DNA of 64,000 bases from Candidatus Aminicenantota bacterium (lineage in GTDB: Bacteria; Acidobacteriota; Aminicenantia; UBA2199), in NCBI GenBank assembly GCA_026393835.1, contig JAPKZK010000038.1, forward strand, positions 62,001 to 126,000, given 5' to 3'. Numbering within the stretch: position 1 is the first letter of the stretch; each line of letters starts with the position of its first letter. The notes under the pieces are model-generated. The model made no database searches, had not been told where the DNA came from, and worked only from the letters and a program-made list of their open reading frames with translations. Shown piece after piece: positions 54,019 to 63,594 of this stretch. A program made the position numbers and the translations under genes.

Positions 54019-54104
54019 ATGGTTCTTTCTCACTTTGAATGGGTTACTAACCCCCTGAGATATTAATTGAATCCTCTAAGCGCCGGGAGCACTTCTTTTT
54101 TCTA
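54019..54104. repeat. Solo end of the 36.4-37.0 kb element
   Basis: GGTTCTTTCTCACTTTGAAT at 54016-54040 and ATATTAATTGAATCCTCTAA with CGCCGGGAGC further right match, in reverse orientation, 36860-36996, except for a ~45-bp gap. It is a truncated copy of the inverted-repeat element. Confidence 0.65.
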
Positions 54105-54492
54105 TCATTTTTCTTTTCCTACATTGCTCAGAGCCTCTTCAACCTGTTTTTTTAACTCATCCTTTGATGGCAAAAGAAAAAGCATCTCCCTTTTCTGAAT
54201 ATATCGATCTAACAGACACTGTCTGTTGAATATCAGGATAGGCCTGATAGAATTCTCTGAACTTCCGCAGATTTGTCGGTGAAGTGCCTTTTACGGTGAG
54301 CTCTTTGGAAAGCTCGTCGATTAAATAACTACCATACTTCGCACGGTCTTCACCCCGCTGTTCATACTCTACAATATACCAGCCAAATAGCCAGTTCCGG
54401 ACAACCAGTGCAATATCCACCGAGTGGGTAGCTTTTGCTTGAAGCTCCTTATGAGTCTCCTGAAAAAGAGAAATTAATTGTTCAAACTTCAA
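54105..54492 (-). pseudogene. DUF1016/YhcG-type nuclease remnant with internal deletion
   Basis: The start is TTG at 54492, 6 nt after GGAGG. The first ~100 residues (KFEQLISLFQETHKEL, VVRNWLFGWYIVEYEQ, LRKFREFYQAYP) are the DUF1016 N-terminal domain. After FSFAIKG the frame ends, but another frame directly continues FLLPSKDELKKQVEEAL and stops at 54105, which matches the C-terminal tail of full-length YhcG-type proteins. So the PD-(D/E)XK domain has been deleted and the ends joined out of frame. Confidence 0.75.
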
Positions 54493-54938
54493 AACGTTCC
54501 TCCATAAATTCTCATATTTCCCCTCCCAATTCGCATTTAGTTACTTCTTGAATTGCCCCTTTTGTTGATGGTATTGCTGCCACAAAATTCGCAATTCATA
54601 TATCCGCCCTTAATCCATCTCATTGTCTGTAGACCGATCGATGATCTTTTGCTGAATTACTGTCATCAAGCTTCCGCCCTTTGGGCCTAACCTCACCACT
54701 TTTCGCCTTGCCAACCTGCTTGTCCTCCTTATAAACATCTCTGGTTCCACCGGAAGAATATAACATACCACACCCTGGGAAAGAAAGTCAACCCCTTTTC
54801 AACAAAATTAATGTTTTTTTTCTTCGCGTCCATTCGCGTCCTTAGCGGCTTAAAAAAACATACCCTCGAATGAAACAATCCGTATTTATTCCCATTTTCC
54901 GTATATAGTACCTAACACAAACCTGGAGGTGTTGGGAT
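54493..54938. other. Intergenic stretch with repeat-like sequence
   Basis: No gene is supported. Around 54815-54855 the wording TCGCGTCCATTCGCGTCCTT with AGCGGCTTAAAAAA recalls an interspersed repeat. A short minus-strand frame with MNCEFCGSNTINKRGN (54530-54600) looks like a zinc-ribbon start, possibly a transposase remnant, but is too short to call. Confidence 0.3.
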
Positions 54939-55715
54939 ATGAAAACCGACAAAAAGAAAGTAATTATGTTTTCAGCGGCATTACTATTGATTTTAGGAAT
55001 TGCAGCCGTATTGCTTTATACCCAGTCCCAATCGCGCCGGGGAGAGGAAAAGATCAAAGGCGTGGTGATCGACAAGGACGGGAAACCGATTGAGGCCGCC
55101 ATCGTGGCGGCCGAATTTAAAGGGTACTATCGAACGAGAATGGGAACCCGGGAAATGGAATTCGAACCGGTTTCAGGGGCCGATGCGCATATTAAATTCG
55201 AACTCAAAACCGATAAAAAAGGCGAGTTCCGGTTTATCAACCTGGGATATGGACAGTGGCAGGTTGCCGCCGCTTATGGCGACCTGGAACCGGCGATGGA
55301 AATCGTTATTCTCCACAGCAGCATTCATCCCCGAACCATAACCCTGAAACTGTTAGAAAAAGTAATGACGCCTACGACGCCACCCCCGGGTGCAACTTTT
55401 TCCAGCGGCGACCTGCCCACAGAACTGGACGAAGAAACAAAAAAAATCCTGAAGGACCCTAAAAAACTGTTCGCATTAGGGGAACAACTTCTTTTAGACG
55501 ATGAATTGGAAAATGCGATCCGGTGTTTCTCCCTGTCAGCCCAACTGAAACCCGACTGGAGCGCCCCTTACCTGAAACTGGGATATACTTACTTCAACCT
55601 GGGGGAGACGAAAAAGGCCCTGGAATATTTCCGGAAATTCCTGGAACTGGACCCCAAATCGCCGGATGCACCCGCGGCTAAAGAAATAGTAGAGATATTT
55701 ACGGAAGAAAAGTAA
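54939..55715 (+). CDS. Membrane-anchored carboxypeptidase-regulatory-like and TPR protein
   Basis: 258 residues. One N-terminal membrane helix (VIMFSAALLLILGIAAVLLY), then a beta domain of the carboxypeptidase regulatory type (IKGVVIDKDGKPIEAAIVAA ... KTDKKGEFRFINLGYGQW ... VAAAYGDLEPA), a Pro-rich linker, and two TPR-like helix pairs (LENAIRCFSLSAQLKPDWSA, TKKALEYFRKFLELDPKSPD). GGAGG precedes ATG. It is probably anchored in the inner membrane facing the periplasm and may assist protein assembly; no specific partner is evident. Confidence 0.75.
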   Translation: MKTDKKKVIMFSAALLLILGIAAVLLYTQSQSRRGEEKIKGVVIDKDGKPIEAAIVAAEFKGYYRTRMGTREMEFEPVSGADAHIKFELKTDKKGEFRFINLGYGQWQVAAAYGDLEPAMEIVILHSSIHPRTITLKLLEKVMTPTTPPPGATFSSGDLPTELDEETKKILKDPKKLFALGEQLLLDDELENAIRCFSLSAQLKPDWSAPYLKLGYTYFNLGETKKALEYFRKFLELDPKSPDAPAAKEIVEIFTEEK

Positions 55716-55724
55716 CTTATCCTC

Positions 55725-57398
55725 TTAATTAAACAGTGTTTTCCCGAAAAAGTGTCTCATCCAGAAATCCAGGTCCGCTTTCCGGGAAGCAATTCTTTTT
55801 TTGCCCCGGTAGCCATGTCTTTGTTCCGGGTACAGCATGAATTCAAAGGTTTTACCGGCGTCCTGCAATTTGTCTATCAATTGGAGGGTCGATTGCATGT
55901 GGGCGTTATTATCCATGGTCCCGTGGGTAATACGCAGCATGCCCTTGTATTTATCAATGTATTTGAAGACGCAGGCGTTATCGTAACCTTCGGGATTATC
56001 CGCCGGGGTATCCATATATCTTTCGGTATAAACAGTATCGTAGAGTCGCCAATCATAGCCCCCAAAATTGGCAATGCCGTATTGGAAATAATCGGCGCCG
56101 TAAGTCAAGGCCATGGCCGTGACATACCCGCCGTAACTGCCCCCGGTAATGCCGATTTTTTCACTGTCTACATAAGGAAGTGTGCGCAGGTATTTGACCG
56201 CCTGGATATAATCATGCATCTCCCATTTGCCAAAATTGCGGTACATCAAATCCATGCCTTTTTTCCCGAAATGACCGGAACCCCGGTGATCAACATACAT
56301 CACGATGATACCCTGTTGGGCCAGGAAATGGTCCCGGAACCCTATGAACCGGTCGATAACAACCGGCGCCCCTGGTCCTCCATAAACGTTAAGAACCACG
56401 GGGTATTTTTTTGCTTTATCAAAACCCGGCGGCAGGAACCGGAGTGCGGGTAGGGAGAAACCGTCTTCGGTAGCGATGCGAAAGAGTTCAACTTTGGCCA
56501 GGGCATATTCCTGTAATTTCGGCGAAACGCTGTCTCCCAAAACACGGATCAATTCGCCGCCGGCGTCCCGCAATTCTAACCTATCGGGGGCAGCGACGGA
56601 TGAATAGCGATCGATGAAATAGCTGCCGCCCGGGGATACGAGTCCCAGGTGCAGGCCCTTTAAATGAGTTAATTTTTTTATTTGCGCTCCCTGGAAATCG
56701 GTCTTATACAAATCCTGGCGTGTGGAGTCCTCTATGGCGGCGGTAAAATAAATGGCCTTTCTTTTCTCATCAACATGGCTGACAGCGGTAACAGGCCATT
56801 CCCCGGAAGTGACCTGTCTTTCTCTCCCGTCCCTGTGGATATAGTAGAGATGATGCCACCCGCCGCGGGAACTCCTGGTGATAAAATCCCCGTTTTTTAA
56901 CAGGTAAAAATCATTGACCTTGATAATACCGTAATCTTTTTGTTCCAGGAAATCCACCCATGTCTTTTGCGTTTCCCGGTAAGCGGTTTCAATAGAATCC
57001 TGGGGCAAGTTACAGCGCAGGATTTTCAAAAGGTTTTGGTCCCGGTTCAGCCATTGAAAATAGATTTCAGTGCTGTCGGCGGTCCACTGTGGGAAGGCGA
57101 GGTAGTGGTCCGATTCATCGTTAAGGGGAATCCAGCGGATGGTATTGTCGGTCACATGGGCGATCCCCAGTTTCACTTCCGGGTTGGGATACCCGACTTT
57201 GGGAAAGTGGGTTTGTTCGAGGTTCCCGTAAATTCCTTTGGCGGAGACAATGGAAAAAAGAGGAACTTCGGCCTGGTCAAAGCGCATGAAAAGGATTTTG
57301 TCGCTGTCCGGGCTCCACCAAAAGGCTTTATAATCGCTTTCGTGGCCCAGGATCTCTTCGTAATAGGCCCATGAAGAAAAAGGGGACAGCCAAATTTT
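55725..57398 (-). pseudogene. 5'-truncated S9 peptidase (dipeptidyl-peptidase IV-like)
   Basis: The catalytic half is intact: NVYGGPGAPVVIDRFIGFRD, GITGGSYGGYVTAMALTYGA (Ser nucleophile), and PEQRHGYRGKKR (His). The propeller part begins abruptly. In frame upstream of the first Met (57287) the sequence reads WAYYEEILGHESDYKAFWWS with PDSDKILF, typical of DPP IV, and a stop is met at 57399. About 170-190 N-terminal residues including a signal sequence are missing, so it is probably a remnant, although translation from internal Met is possible. It converges with the TPR gene, 9 bp between stops. Confidence 0.75.
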
Positions 57399-57463
57399 TC
57401 ATATTAAAAGATTTTTTAAGAAAGATACTCGGTGTCCGGCATTCGGGACAAAAAAGATGAAAC

Positions 57464-57492
57464 TTGACATGAATGATCAAGTTAAGTATACT
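57464..57492 (+). promoter_or_regulatory. Sigma70-type promoter just before the AlbA_2 gene
   Basis: TTGACA at 57464-57469, a 17-bp spacer, TATACT at 57487-57492. The following ATG is at 57499, so transcription would begin at or next to the start codon. The -10 region lies in the near-palindrome AGTTAAGTATACTTTAACT (57480-57498), a plausible operator. Confidence 0.65.
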
Positions 57493-57498
57493 TTAACT

Positions 57499-58785
57499 AT
57501 GTTTAACAGTATTTCTGAGTTGCTCGATAAGATTCACCTTGGTGAAGACAGCTATTTTGAGTTGAAAGAAGTGCGGTTTGCCGGAGAAAAAGTATCGGGA
57601 CCGGGTCGGGACGATTTTGCCGATGAACTGGCCGCTTTCGCCAACAGCCATGGCGGTGTCTGTGTGCTGGGAGTGGGCGACAAAACACGAGAGATACTAG
57701 GCCTTCCAATAAAACGGCTTGATGCGGTTGAATCTTTTGTGCGCGAGATATGCTTTAATTCCATCAAACCTCCACTTGCGCCAACGATTGAACGGCTTCT
57801 CCTTCCTTCCACCACCGGTGAGCAGTTGCCGGTCATCAAGGTCGATATCTCACGCAGTCTTTTTGTCCATCAAAGTCCTGGGGGATACTTCCATCGTGTC
57901 GGAAGCTCAAAGCGGCAAATGCCTCCCGATTACCTGGCCCGGCTTTTTCAACAGCGCAGCCAGGCGCGGCTTATCCGCTTCGATGAGCAGGTTGTACCGC
58001 AAGCAAATCTTGGTGATCTGAAAGAAAGCCTCTGGCGGCGATTTGCCACCCAGCGTACACTGGACTCGAATGAAGACACGCTAATTAAGCTCGGTATGGC
58101 GCGTCAAGACGAGGACGGCGTCATCCGGCCAACGGTATCCGGTATCCTGATGGGGACGGAAGACCCACGACGCTGGCTTCCGAATGCATTTATCCAGGCG
58201 GTTGCCTATCGGGGCGTCGAAATCCGTACAGATAATAATTTCAACTACCAGCTCGACGCCGACGACCTGTCGGGACCGTTGGATACCCAGGTTATAGCGG
58301 CATGTACATTCGTTCGCAAGAATATGCGTATCGGCGCACGTAAAACACAAGGAAGGATGGATATTCCACAGTACGACATGATCGCTGTTTTCGAGGCATT
58401 GGTAAACGCCGCGGCCCATCGGGATTATTCCATCTATGGATCGAAGATCAGGTTAAGAATGTTTGACGACCGGCTGGAACTCTATTCCCCGGGTACTATT
58501 CCAAATACGATGACAGTCGATAGTCTGCCTTACCGGCAATCCGCGCGAAACGAAACAATTACCAGCCTCCTGGCGCGCTGCCCGGTCCCTGCGCGGGATA
58601 ACTTATCATTGAGTCATCGTACATACATGATGGACAAGCGCGGCGAAGGCGTCCCGATCATTTTACAGCGCAGCCGGGAACTAAGCGGACATAACCCGGA
58701 ATACAAACTGATCGATGACGCGGATCTCCTGCTAACGATATATGCGGCAGGGTCCGATAAGAAAATAAAAAAGGGAAGAAAATAA
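57499..58785 (+). CDS. AlbA_2-domain ATP-binding regulator
   Basis: 428 residues from ATG 57499. FNSISELLDKIHLGEDSYFE with LKEVRF and ELAAFANSHGGVCVLGVGDK is the AlbA_2 (Schlafen-like) domain. Residues about 290-400 hold EALVNAAAHRDYSIYGSKI and LELYSPGTIPNTM, the ATP-binding HATPase_c_4 type module. Proteins of this layout are putative transcriptional regulators, often in mobile or defence regions. An earlier in-frame ATG at 57457 lies upstream of the -10 box, so the message from the strong promoter would start at 57499; the gene may be leaderless. Confidence 0.8.
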   Translation: MFNSISELLDKIHLGEDSYFELKEVRFAGEKVSGPGRDDFADELAAFANSHGGVCVLGVGDKTREILGLPIKRLDAVESFVREICFNSIKPPLAPTIERLLLPSTTGEQLPVIKVDISRSLFVHQSPGGYFHRVGSSKRQMPPDYLARLFQQRSQARLIRFDEQVVPQANLGDLKESLWRRFATQRTLDSNEDTLIKLGMARQDEDGVIRPTVSGILMGTEDPRRWLPNAFIQAVAYRGVEIRTDNNFNYQLDADDLSGPLDTQVIAACTFVRKNMRIGARKTQGRMDIPQYDMIAVFEALVNAAAHRDYSIYGSKIRLRMFDDRLELYSPGTIPNTMTVDSLPYRQSARNETITSLLARCPVPARDNLSLSHRTYMMDKRGEGVPIILQRSRELSGHNPEYKLIDDADLLLTIYAAGSDKKIKKGRK

Positions 58786-58829
58786 AAACGAAAAATGGGG
58801 CGAAAAAAGGGGCAGACAAAAAAATACCC

Positions 58830-59180
58830 TTGCTGGGCATCAATAAAATGACCTACATGAAGAACGAAAACGGTACGCATTTCCCCAGTGCAAGCACTCT
58901 TTATAATTTGGCTTCCCAATATAATGTTTCCAGCGATTGGATTTTATGCGGCCGGGGCGCGATGTTCTACGGACAGAAAGAGGAGGAAGCAAAGAATCTG
59001 CAAGCGACTAAAAGCGCCGATATGTTCACCCGGCAGATCGATGAAATGGCGGCCCTTATGAAAAATATCCCCCTGGTATACCACTCGGTAGTGAGTTATT
59101 TCCTGCGCTTTAAAGTTGATAACGAGGCATACCTGGACAGGGAAATGGCCCGGCTAAAAGAAACATCGGAAGAAAAATAA
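58830..59180 (+). pseudogene. Truncated XRE-type regulator
   Basis: The only start in this frame is TTG at 58830, and the frame is open back only to a stop at 58782. The protein begins LGINKMTYMKNENGTHFPSA, which corresponds to the recognition-helix part of an HTH domain; the first two helices are missing. The rest (YNVSSDWILCGRGAMFYG, then IPLVYHSVVSYFLRF) resembles the 45246-45650 regulator. It probably descends from a full XRE gene that lost its 5' end. Confidence 0.55.
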
Positions 59181-59249
59181 ATAGACAAAACAAAATCCGT
59201 CGCCTGTACCGGCAAAATTATTTTTGTAAGGGAAAAAGCACGGCATCGA

Positions 59250-59278
59250 TTGAAATAGAAGGTTTTTTATATTATAAT
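59250..59278 (+). promoter_or_regulatory. Sigma70-type promoter of the paired ATPase genes
   Basis: TTGAAA at 59250-59255, a 17-bp spacer, TATAAT at 59273-59278. The expected start point (about 59285) lies at the left edge of the 40-bp palindrome. Confidence 0.7.
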
Positions 59279-59282
59279 CCAA

Positions 59283-59322
59283 ATGAGCAACAAAATTGTT
59301 GCGCAACAATTTTGTTGCTCAT
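59283..59322. promoter_or_regulatory. Perfect 40-bp palindrome at the transcription start
   Basis: ATGAGCAACAAAATTGTTGC is followed directly by its exact reverse complement. It begins where transcription from the 59250-59278 promoter should start, 27 bp before the ATPase ATG, and no T run follows. It could be an operator with two symmetric half-sites or a long 5' hairpin in the message. Confidence 0.8.
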
Positions 59323-59348
59323 AATGCATATTGTAAAGGAGGTGTTTG

Positions 59349-60560
59349 ATGACTAATATTGTTGTAGGAAGCGTGCCGCGGGGGGAGGATTATTTCGGAC
59401 AGGAGTTGCTCATTGAAAGCATCTGGGAGAAGCTCGCGACCGATAATATCCTGCTGGCTGCCCCAAGACGGTTCGGCAAAAGTGGCGCCATGTATCGATT
59501 GTTAGATGACCCCCACCCCGGGTTCATACCGGTTTATGTGAACCTTGAAGATATTGAGACGGCCGGGGATTTTATGGTTGAATTGATTTCGAAGATATAT
59601 CAGAAGCACCAGTTAAAACGCATCGTCAAAAAAGTATTTGACCGCAGCAAAAAAATTGCCTCATTTTTTCGCGACCTAACGGAAGAAATCGATATCGGCG
59701 GGTTTAAAGTCAAAATCCGTGAAAATACGGATGTATCGACGCATTGGAAAATGTACGGCGACCGTATCATGCACTTCCTGGCCGGTGAAAAACCCGCCCT
59801 ACTTCTCATCCTGGATGAATTCGCCGTGATGATCGATCTCATTTACAGGAAAAACCCGGAAGAAGCGGAACAATTACTCCGTTGGTTCCGCTCCGCCCGC
59901 CTGGCCCCGGAAACGCATACAAGGTTCGTGGTCGGCGGGTCCATTCACCTGGTCCCCATGCTCGATTCAATGAAAATGGTGGATACGGTCAATGATTTAT
60001 TTATTCAAAAAATAAAGCCTTTTACGGTTGAAACCGCGAAATCGTATCTAAAAGCGATTTTCGATTCCCACAATATGACGCTGACGGATGAGGTCAGGGA
60101 CGCGATCCTGGAATTAGTGGGAGAACCCATCCCTTATTTACTGGCCGTTCTTGTTACCGCGATATTCGACTGCCTGCGGGCCACGGGGGCGGAACTAAAA
60201 CCTGATTTGGTGGAAACGGTTTTCGAGGAGGACTTACTGGGGGGAGCTGCGTCTGCTACCTTTAGCCATTACCGGTCCCGCATCGATAAATACTACCCCG
60301 ACTGGGAAGGGCAGGCAGCCAAAGCAATCCTGGGTTTATTGTCCCGCGCCGAAAACGACGTGGATCGGCAAACATTGTACCAGGTCTGCCTGAAAACATC
60401 CAATATACAACACTCCGACCTTTTCGAGGAAAAATTCATGAATCTTATGAATAACCTGGACAACGATTTCTATGTTTCATGCAAAGATGAACGGTATTCA
60501 TTTTTCAGCCGCGTACTCAAATTGTGGTGGAAAACAAGGTATGGGTTTCATAGGGAATAA
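59349..60560 (+). CDS. P-loop ATPase (AAA/STAND-like)
   Basis: 403 residues. The nucleotide-binding motif is LLAAPRRFGKSGAMYRLL, with Walker B in LLLILDEFAVMIDLI and a sensor-like RFVVGGSIHLVPML. The C-terminal half is helical with a winged-helix-like part (FFSRVLKLWWKTRYG). ATG at 59349 follows AAAGGAGG. The next ATPase gene lies 9 bp downstream, so both are likely made together. The pair looks like a stand-alone ATPase module; no effector domain is obvious, and its role is unknown. Confidence 0.75.
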   Translation: MTNIVVGSVPRGEDYFGQELLIESIWEKLATDNILLAAPRRFGKSGAMYRLLDDPHPGFIPVYVNLEDIETAGDFMVELISKIYQKHQLKRIVKKVFDRSKKIASFFRDLTEEIDIGGFKVKIRENTDVSTHWKMYGDRIMHFLAGEKPALLLILDEFAVMIDLIYRKNPEEAEQLLRWFRSARLAPETHTRFVVGGSIHLVPMLDSMKMVDTVNDLFIQKIKPFTVETAKSYLKAIFDSHNMTLTDEVRDAILELVGEPIPYLLAVLVTAIFDCLRATGAELKPDLVETVFEEDLLGGAASATFSHYRSRIDKYYPDWEGQAAKAILGLLSRAENDVDRQTLYQVCLKTSNIQHSDLFEEKFMNLMNNLDNDFYVSCKDERYSFFSRVLKLWWKTRYGFHRE

Positions 60561-60569
60561 AGGGTAAAA

Positions 60570-63209
60570 ATGACGAAACGGATTCATCATTATAGGCCGC
60601 AGCGCACTTCGCCGGAAAGCCTGGAAGCTATTTTCGTCGCCAGGGAACATTTGCTGCAAGAGATCCTGGGACGCCTGGAGCAATGGCAGCCGAAAACGTC
60701 GCGTCAGCATTTCCTCCTGGTGGGCCCACGGGGGATCGGGAAAACCCATGTGCTGAGTCTTATCGACTATCGCATCTCAAAAACTCCTCATCTTGATAAA
60801 AAATGGTTTTCGCTGCTGTTCCCGGAGGAATCATACGGCGTCACGAAGATAGCGGACCTGCTGCTGGAGGCGCTGCGTATCCTGGTGGAGAAAACCGGGG
60901 ATAACGAGGCCGCCGCTGTTTATAAGAAGGTGAAATATGAGGATAATGACGCCACGGTAACCGACCTCACCCTGGATGTGTTTCGGAAATTCCACCGGGA
61001 CAGGGGGGTGGGATTTCTTTTTTTGATTGAGAATTTAAACCGTCTCCTGGAGCGGCAGATTAAAGCCAAAACCGAGGTCCACTTATTGAGGAAAATCCTG
61101 ATTGAAGAAGATTGGCTGGTGACTGTCTGCACGTCTCCCACATACCTGGACGCAGTGATAAAAGAAGATGAACCCTTTTTCGAATTTTTCCAACTCCGCT
61201 TCCTGGCCGAGTTGTCACAGGAAGACCAGCTTGAAATGTTTCAAAAACTTGCCGATTATGATGACAATAAAGATTTCCAGGATTATTTACACAAATACCG
61301 TTCGCGTCTCCAGGCGCTTTATCATTTTACCGGCGGAAATCCCAGGCTCACGGTCATGCTGTATGACCTGGTTTCTCACCAGGCGATTACAGAGGTGCAA
61401 GATGAATTGGACCGTCTACTGGACAAGATAACGCCTTTTTACCAGGACCGGATGAAAGATATCGGCGAGCAAGAGGGGAAACTCATCGAGACAATGGCTT
61501 TATTGGGCGAAGGCTGCACGCCTAAGGAATTGGCCGCGGAAGCCAGGATGGAAGACAACATCGTACGAACGGTGCTGGGACGTCTTGAAAAAGCAGGGTA
61601 TGTGAGAAGAGAAACGCGAGGACAAAAGAAAACGGTTTACATTATTCCCGAACGTTTGTTCAGGATATGGCACCAGATGAATCGTTCCAGGGAAGGGCGG
61701 GGCTTGATTCGCTATTTGTTGGAATTTTTTTCCACCTGGTACCAGACAAAGGAAGAGCGGGATGAGGTCTGGAATGAAATAATAAAAAAGATGCAAATGG
61801 GTGCGGATGGAGATGAAGAGATCGATGAAGACTTAAATGAATATAAGAGTTATATCATAGAAATCTCCCAAGAATTGGATGAGCGGTTTGAAAGGGAATT
61901 TGACCAATTGCGCAAATTAACGCTTCCCAGAGGAACTGAAGCCGTTGAAAAAGAATTGGAAAGACTTGATTCTTTATATGGAACAGACGGCAGCTATTAT
62001 ATTTATAAAGGTAATTTTTATTCAAAAGACCTTGGCCTAAATGGATTCGCACTCCATGCATATCAAAAAGCCACAGAACTAAGACCCGACGATGTCATCC
62101 CACTCTATAGCCAGGCGTTGATTCTTGAAATTCTGCATAGAAGGGAAGAAGCGGATGCGCTCTTTTTAAAAGTTGCAATGATCATTGCAGACCGGCCCGG
62201 TCGTATCAATTCATTCGAAACGCTTAATGTTCTTTTGAATTTTTTGCGTGATGCCCAAGACAACTACACTGTCAGGATTGCTGCCCATATTCTTGGGAGA
62301 TTTGCAAATGCTAAAATTGCAGATGAAATCATCACAATTTTAAAGCATTCCAGGGAAGATTGGCGACGGCAGTTTTGTATAACTACCCTTGGATTTCTTA
62401 ACGCCCCTAGAGTTGCTGCTCTGCTTTTAAGCTACTTAAGCGATGAAGCCGATAATGTCCGGGGAAGTGCAGCAACGGCCCTGGGAAGAATCGGCTCTGA
62501 AAAAGCGGTGGGACCTTTAATTCATACGTTAAGTGATAAAGCCAACGATGTCCGGGGAAGTGCGGCAACCGCCCTGGGAAGAGTCTGCTCTGAAAAAGCG
62601 GTAGAACCTTTAATAAAGGCGTTAAGTGATAAAGCCAACGAAGTTCGAGGAAGTGCGGCAACCGCCCTGGGAAGAATCGGCTCCAAAAAAGCGGTGGAAC
62701 CTTTAATCGATGCGTTAAGTGATAAAGCCAACAATGTCCGGGGAAGTGCGGCAACAGCCCTGGGAAGAATCGGTTCTGAAAAAGCAGTGGATCCTTTGAT
62801 CAAGGTGTTAAACGATAAGGCCAACGATGTACGCAGCAGTGCAAGGATCGCATTGGTACACATTGCGGCGGAAGGAGCGATCTCTCAACTGGATAAAGTG
62901 ATCAATAAAATATTTGAACATTTAAATGATGTGGAACAGGAATATCTTCCTTCTGTAACAAGGAATATATTCAGGGCCGCCTTTCGCTCTGCGGAATTGA
63001 AAATCATCGGCGCGGCATTGGAGAGTGCAAAGAAATACCTGGACCTGGATGAACTCCTTTATCTTCCCTATGAAATCGCTTTTGAGTATATAAAGTCGAA
63101 TGCCAACCCCGCGATTCTCGATCGCCAACACCCTGAGATGCGCGACGCAGTTCAACTGCTAATAGACCTTTATCAAAACGGAAAGACAAAACTTCAACCA
63201 TCCACATGA
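60570..63209 (+). CDS. AAA ATPase with winged helix and C-terminal HEAT repeats
   Basis: 879 residues. Residues ~50-65 carry LLVGPRGIGKTHVLSLI; GVGFLFLIENLNRLLE is Walker B-like. Residues ~310-350 form a winged helix (MALLGEGCTPKELAAEARME, VLGRLEKAGYVRRE). A TPR-like stretch follows (FALHAYQKATELRPDDVIPL), then HEAT/PBS-lyase repeats from ~570 to ~760 of which five are nearly identical (31 residues each, 62442-62906). The architecture suggests a scaffold ATPase that recognises a partner through the repeats. The gene end overlaps the convergent vapC remnant by 16 bp. Confidence 0.8.
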   Translation: MTKRIHHYRPQRTSPESLEAIFVAREHLLQEILGRLEQWQPKTSRQHFLLVGPRGIGKTHVLSLIDYRISKTPHLDKKWFSLLFPEESYGVTKIADLLLEALRILVEKTGDNEAAAVYKKVKYEDNDATVTDLTLDVFRKFHRDRGVGFLFLIENLNRLLERQIKAKTEVHLLRKILIEEDWLVTVCTSPTYLDAVIKEDEPFFEFFQLRFLAELSQEDQLEMFQKLADYDDNKDFQDYLHKYRSRLQALYHFTGGNPRLTVMLYDLVSHQAITEVQDELDRLLDKITPFYQDRMKDIGEQEGKLIETMALLGEGCTPKELAAEARMEDNIVRTVLGRLEKAGYVRRETRGQKKTVYIIPERLFRIWHQMNRSREGRGLIRYLLEFFSTWYQTKEERDEVWNEIIKKMQMGADGDEEIDEDLNEYKSYIIEISQELDERFEREFDQLRKLTLPRGTEAVEKELERLDSLYGTDGSYYIYKGNFYSKDLGLNGFALHAYQKATELRPDDVIPLYSQALILEILHRREEADALFLKVAMIIADRPGRINSFETLNVLLNFLRDAQDNYTVRIAAHILGRFANAKIADEIITILKHSREDWRRQFCITTLGFLNAPRVAALLLSYLSDEADNVRGSAATALGRIGSEKAVGPLIHTLSDKANDVRGSAATALGRVCSEKAVEPLIKALSDKANEVRGSAATALGRIGSKKAVEPLIDALSDKANNVRGSAATALGRIGSEKAVDPLIKVLNDKANDVRSSARIALVHIAAEGAISQLDKVINKIFEHLNDVEQEYLPSVTRNIFRAAFRSAELKIIGAALESAKKYLDLDELLYLPYEIAFEYIKSNANPAILDRQHPEMRDAVQLLIDLYQNGKTKLQPST
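62442..62906 (+). repeat. Five near-identical 93-bp HEAT-coding repeats
   Basis: Units start at 62442, 62535, 62628, 62721 and 62814, exactly 93 bp apart, each encoding DKANDVRGSAATALGRIGS and EKAVEPLIKALS with few changes. The high identity suggests recent duplication or gene conversion. Confidence 0.9.
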
Positions 63210-63594
63210 CTCCAAACACGAGCACCTGAAACCTTTTTAAAATGGGCATCATAAGTAATTATTACAGCACCGATTTCAACCCCATGCGCCGCTATCCATA
63301 CATCGTTTATTGGTAAAGGCGTACCTGCTCTTTTTAATGCATCTTTTATCCCACCAAAAATCTCCGATGTCTCTACAGTTGCCTCAAGAACAGATACCGT
63401 CGACTTTTCAAGAAAAGATCTAAGAATTTGTATATTCTGTTTCTCCTTATTTCCTCCCTTGAAACCGGCAAAAACTCACCCAATACAAAAACGGACATGT
63501 ATACGATCTCTGCCGCTGCAATGACATCCAGAACTTTTTTGTCCCCTGATAGGTACCGGGTGTAAGCATTCGTATCCAATAAAATTTCGTTCAT
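63194..63594 (-). pseudogene. vapC: VapC-type PIN-domain toxin with a frameshift
   Basis: The start MNEILLDTNAYTRYLSGDKK contains the first PIN-domain Asp. After VFVLGEFLP the frame drifts and stops. In the next frame FAGFKGGNKEKQNIQILRSF, KRAGTPLPINDVWIAAHG and GAVIITYDAHFKKV give the rest of a normal tRNA-type VapC, ending at 63194. A one-base loss near 63470 explains this. Whether it is a true mutation or a sequencing error cannot be told. It overlaps vapB by 4 bp. Confidence 0.8.

Noticed and set aside
53781..54038. 85-codon plus-strand ORF
   Set aside because: It crosses the solo repeat end at 54019, has composition unlike its neighbours and no family.
54530..54600. Zinc-ribbon-like MNCEFCGSNT reading frame
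   Set aside because: Only about 20 codons; could be chance.
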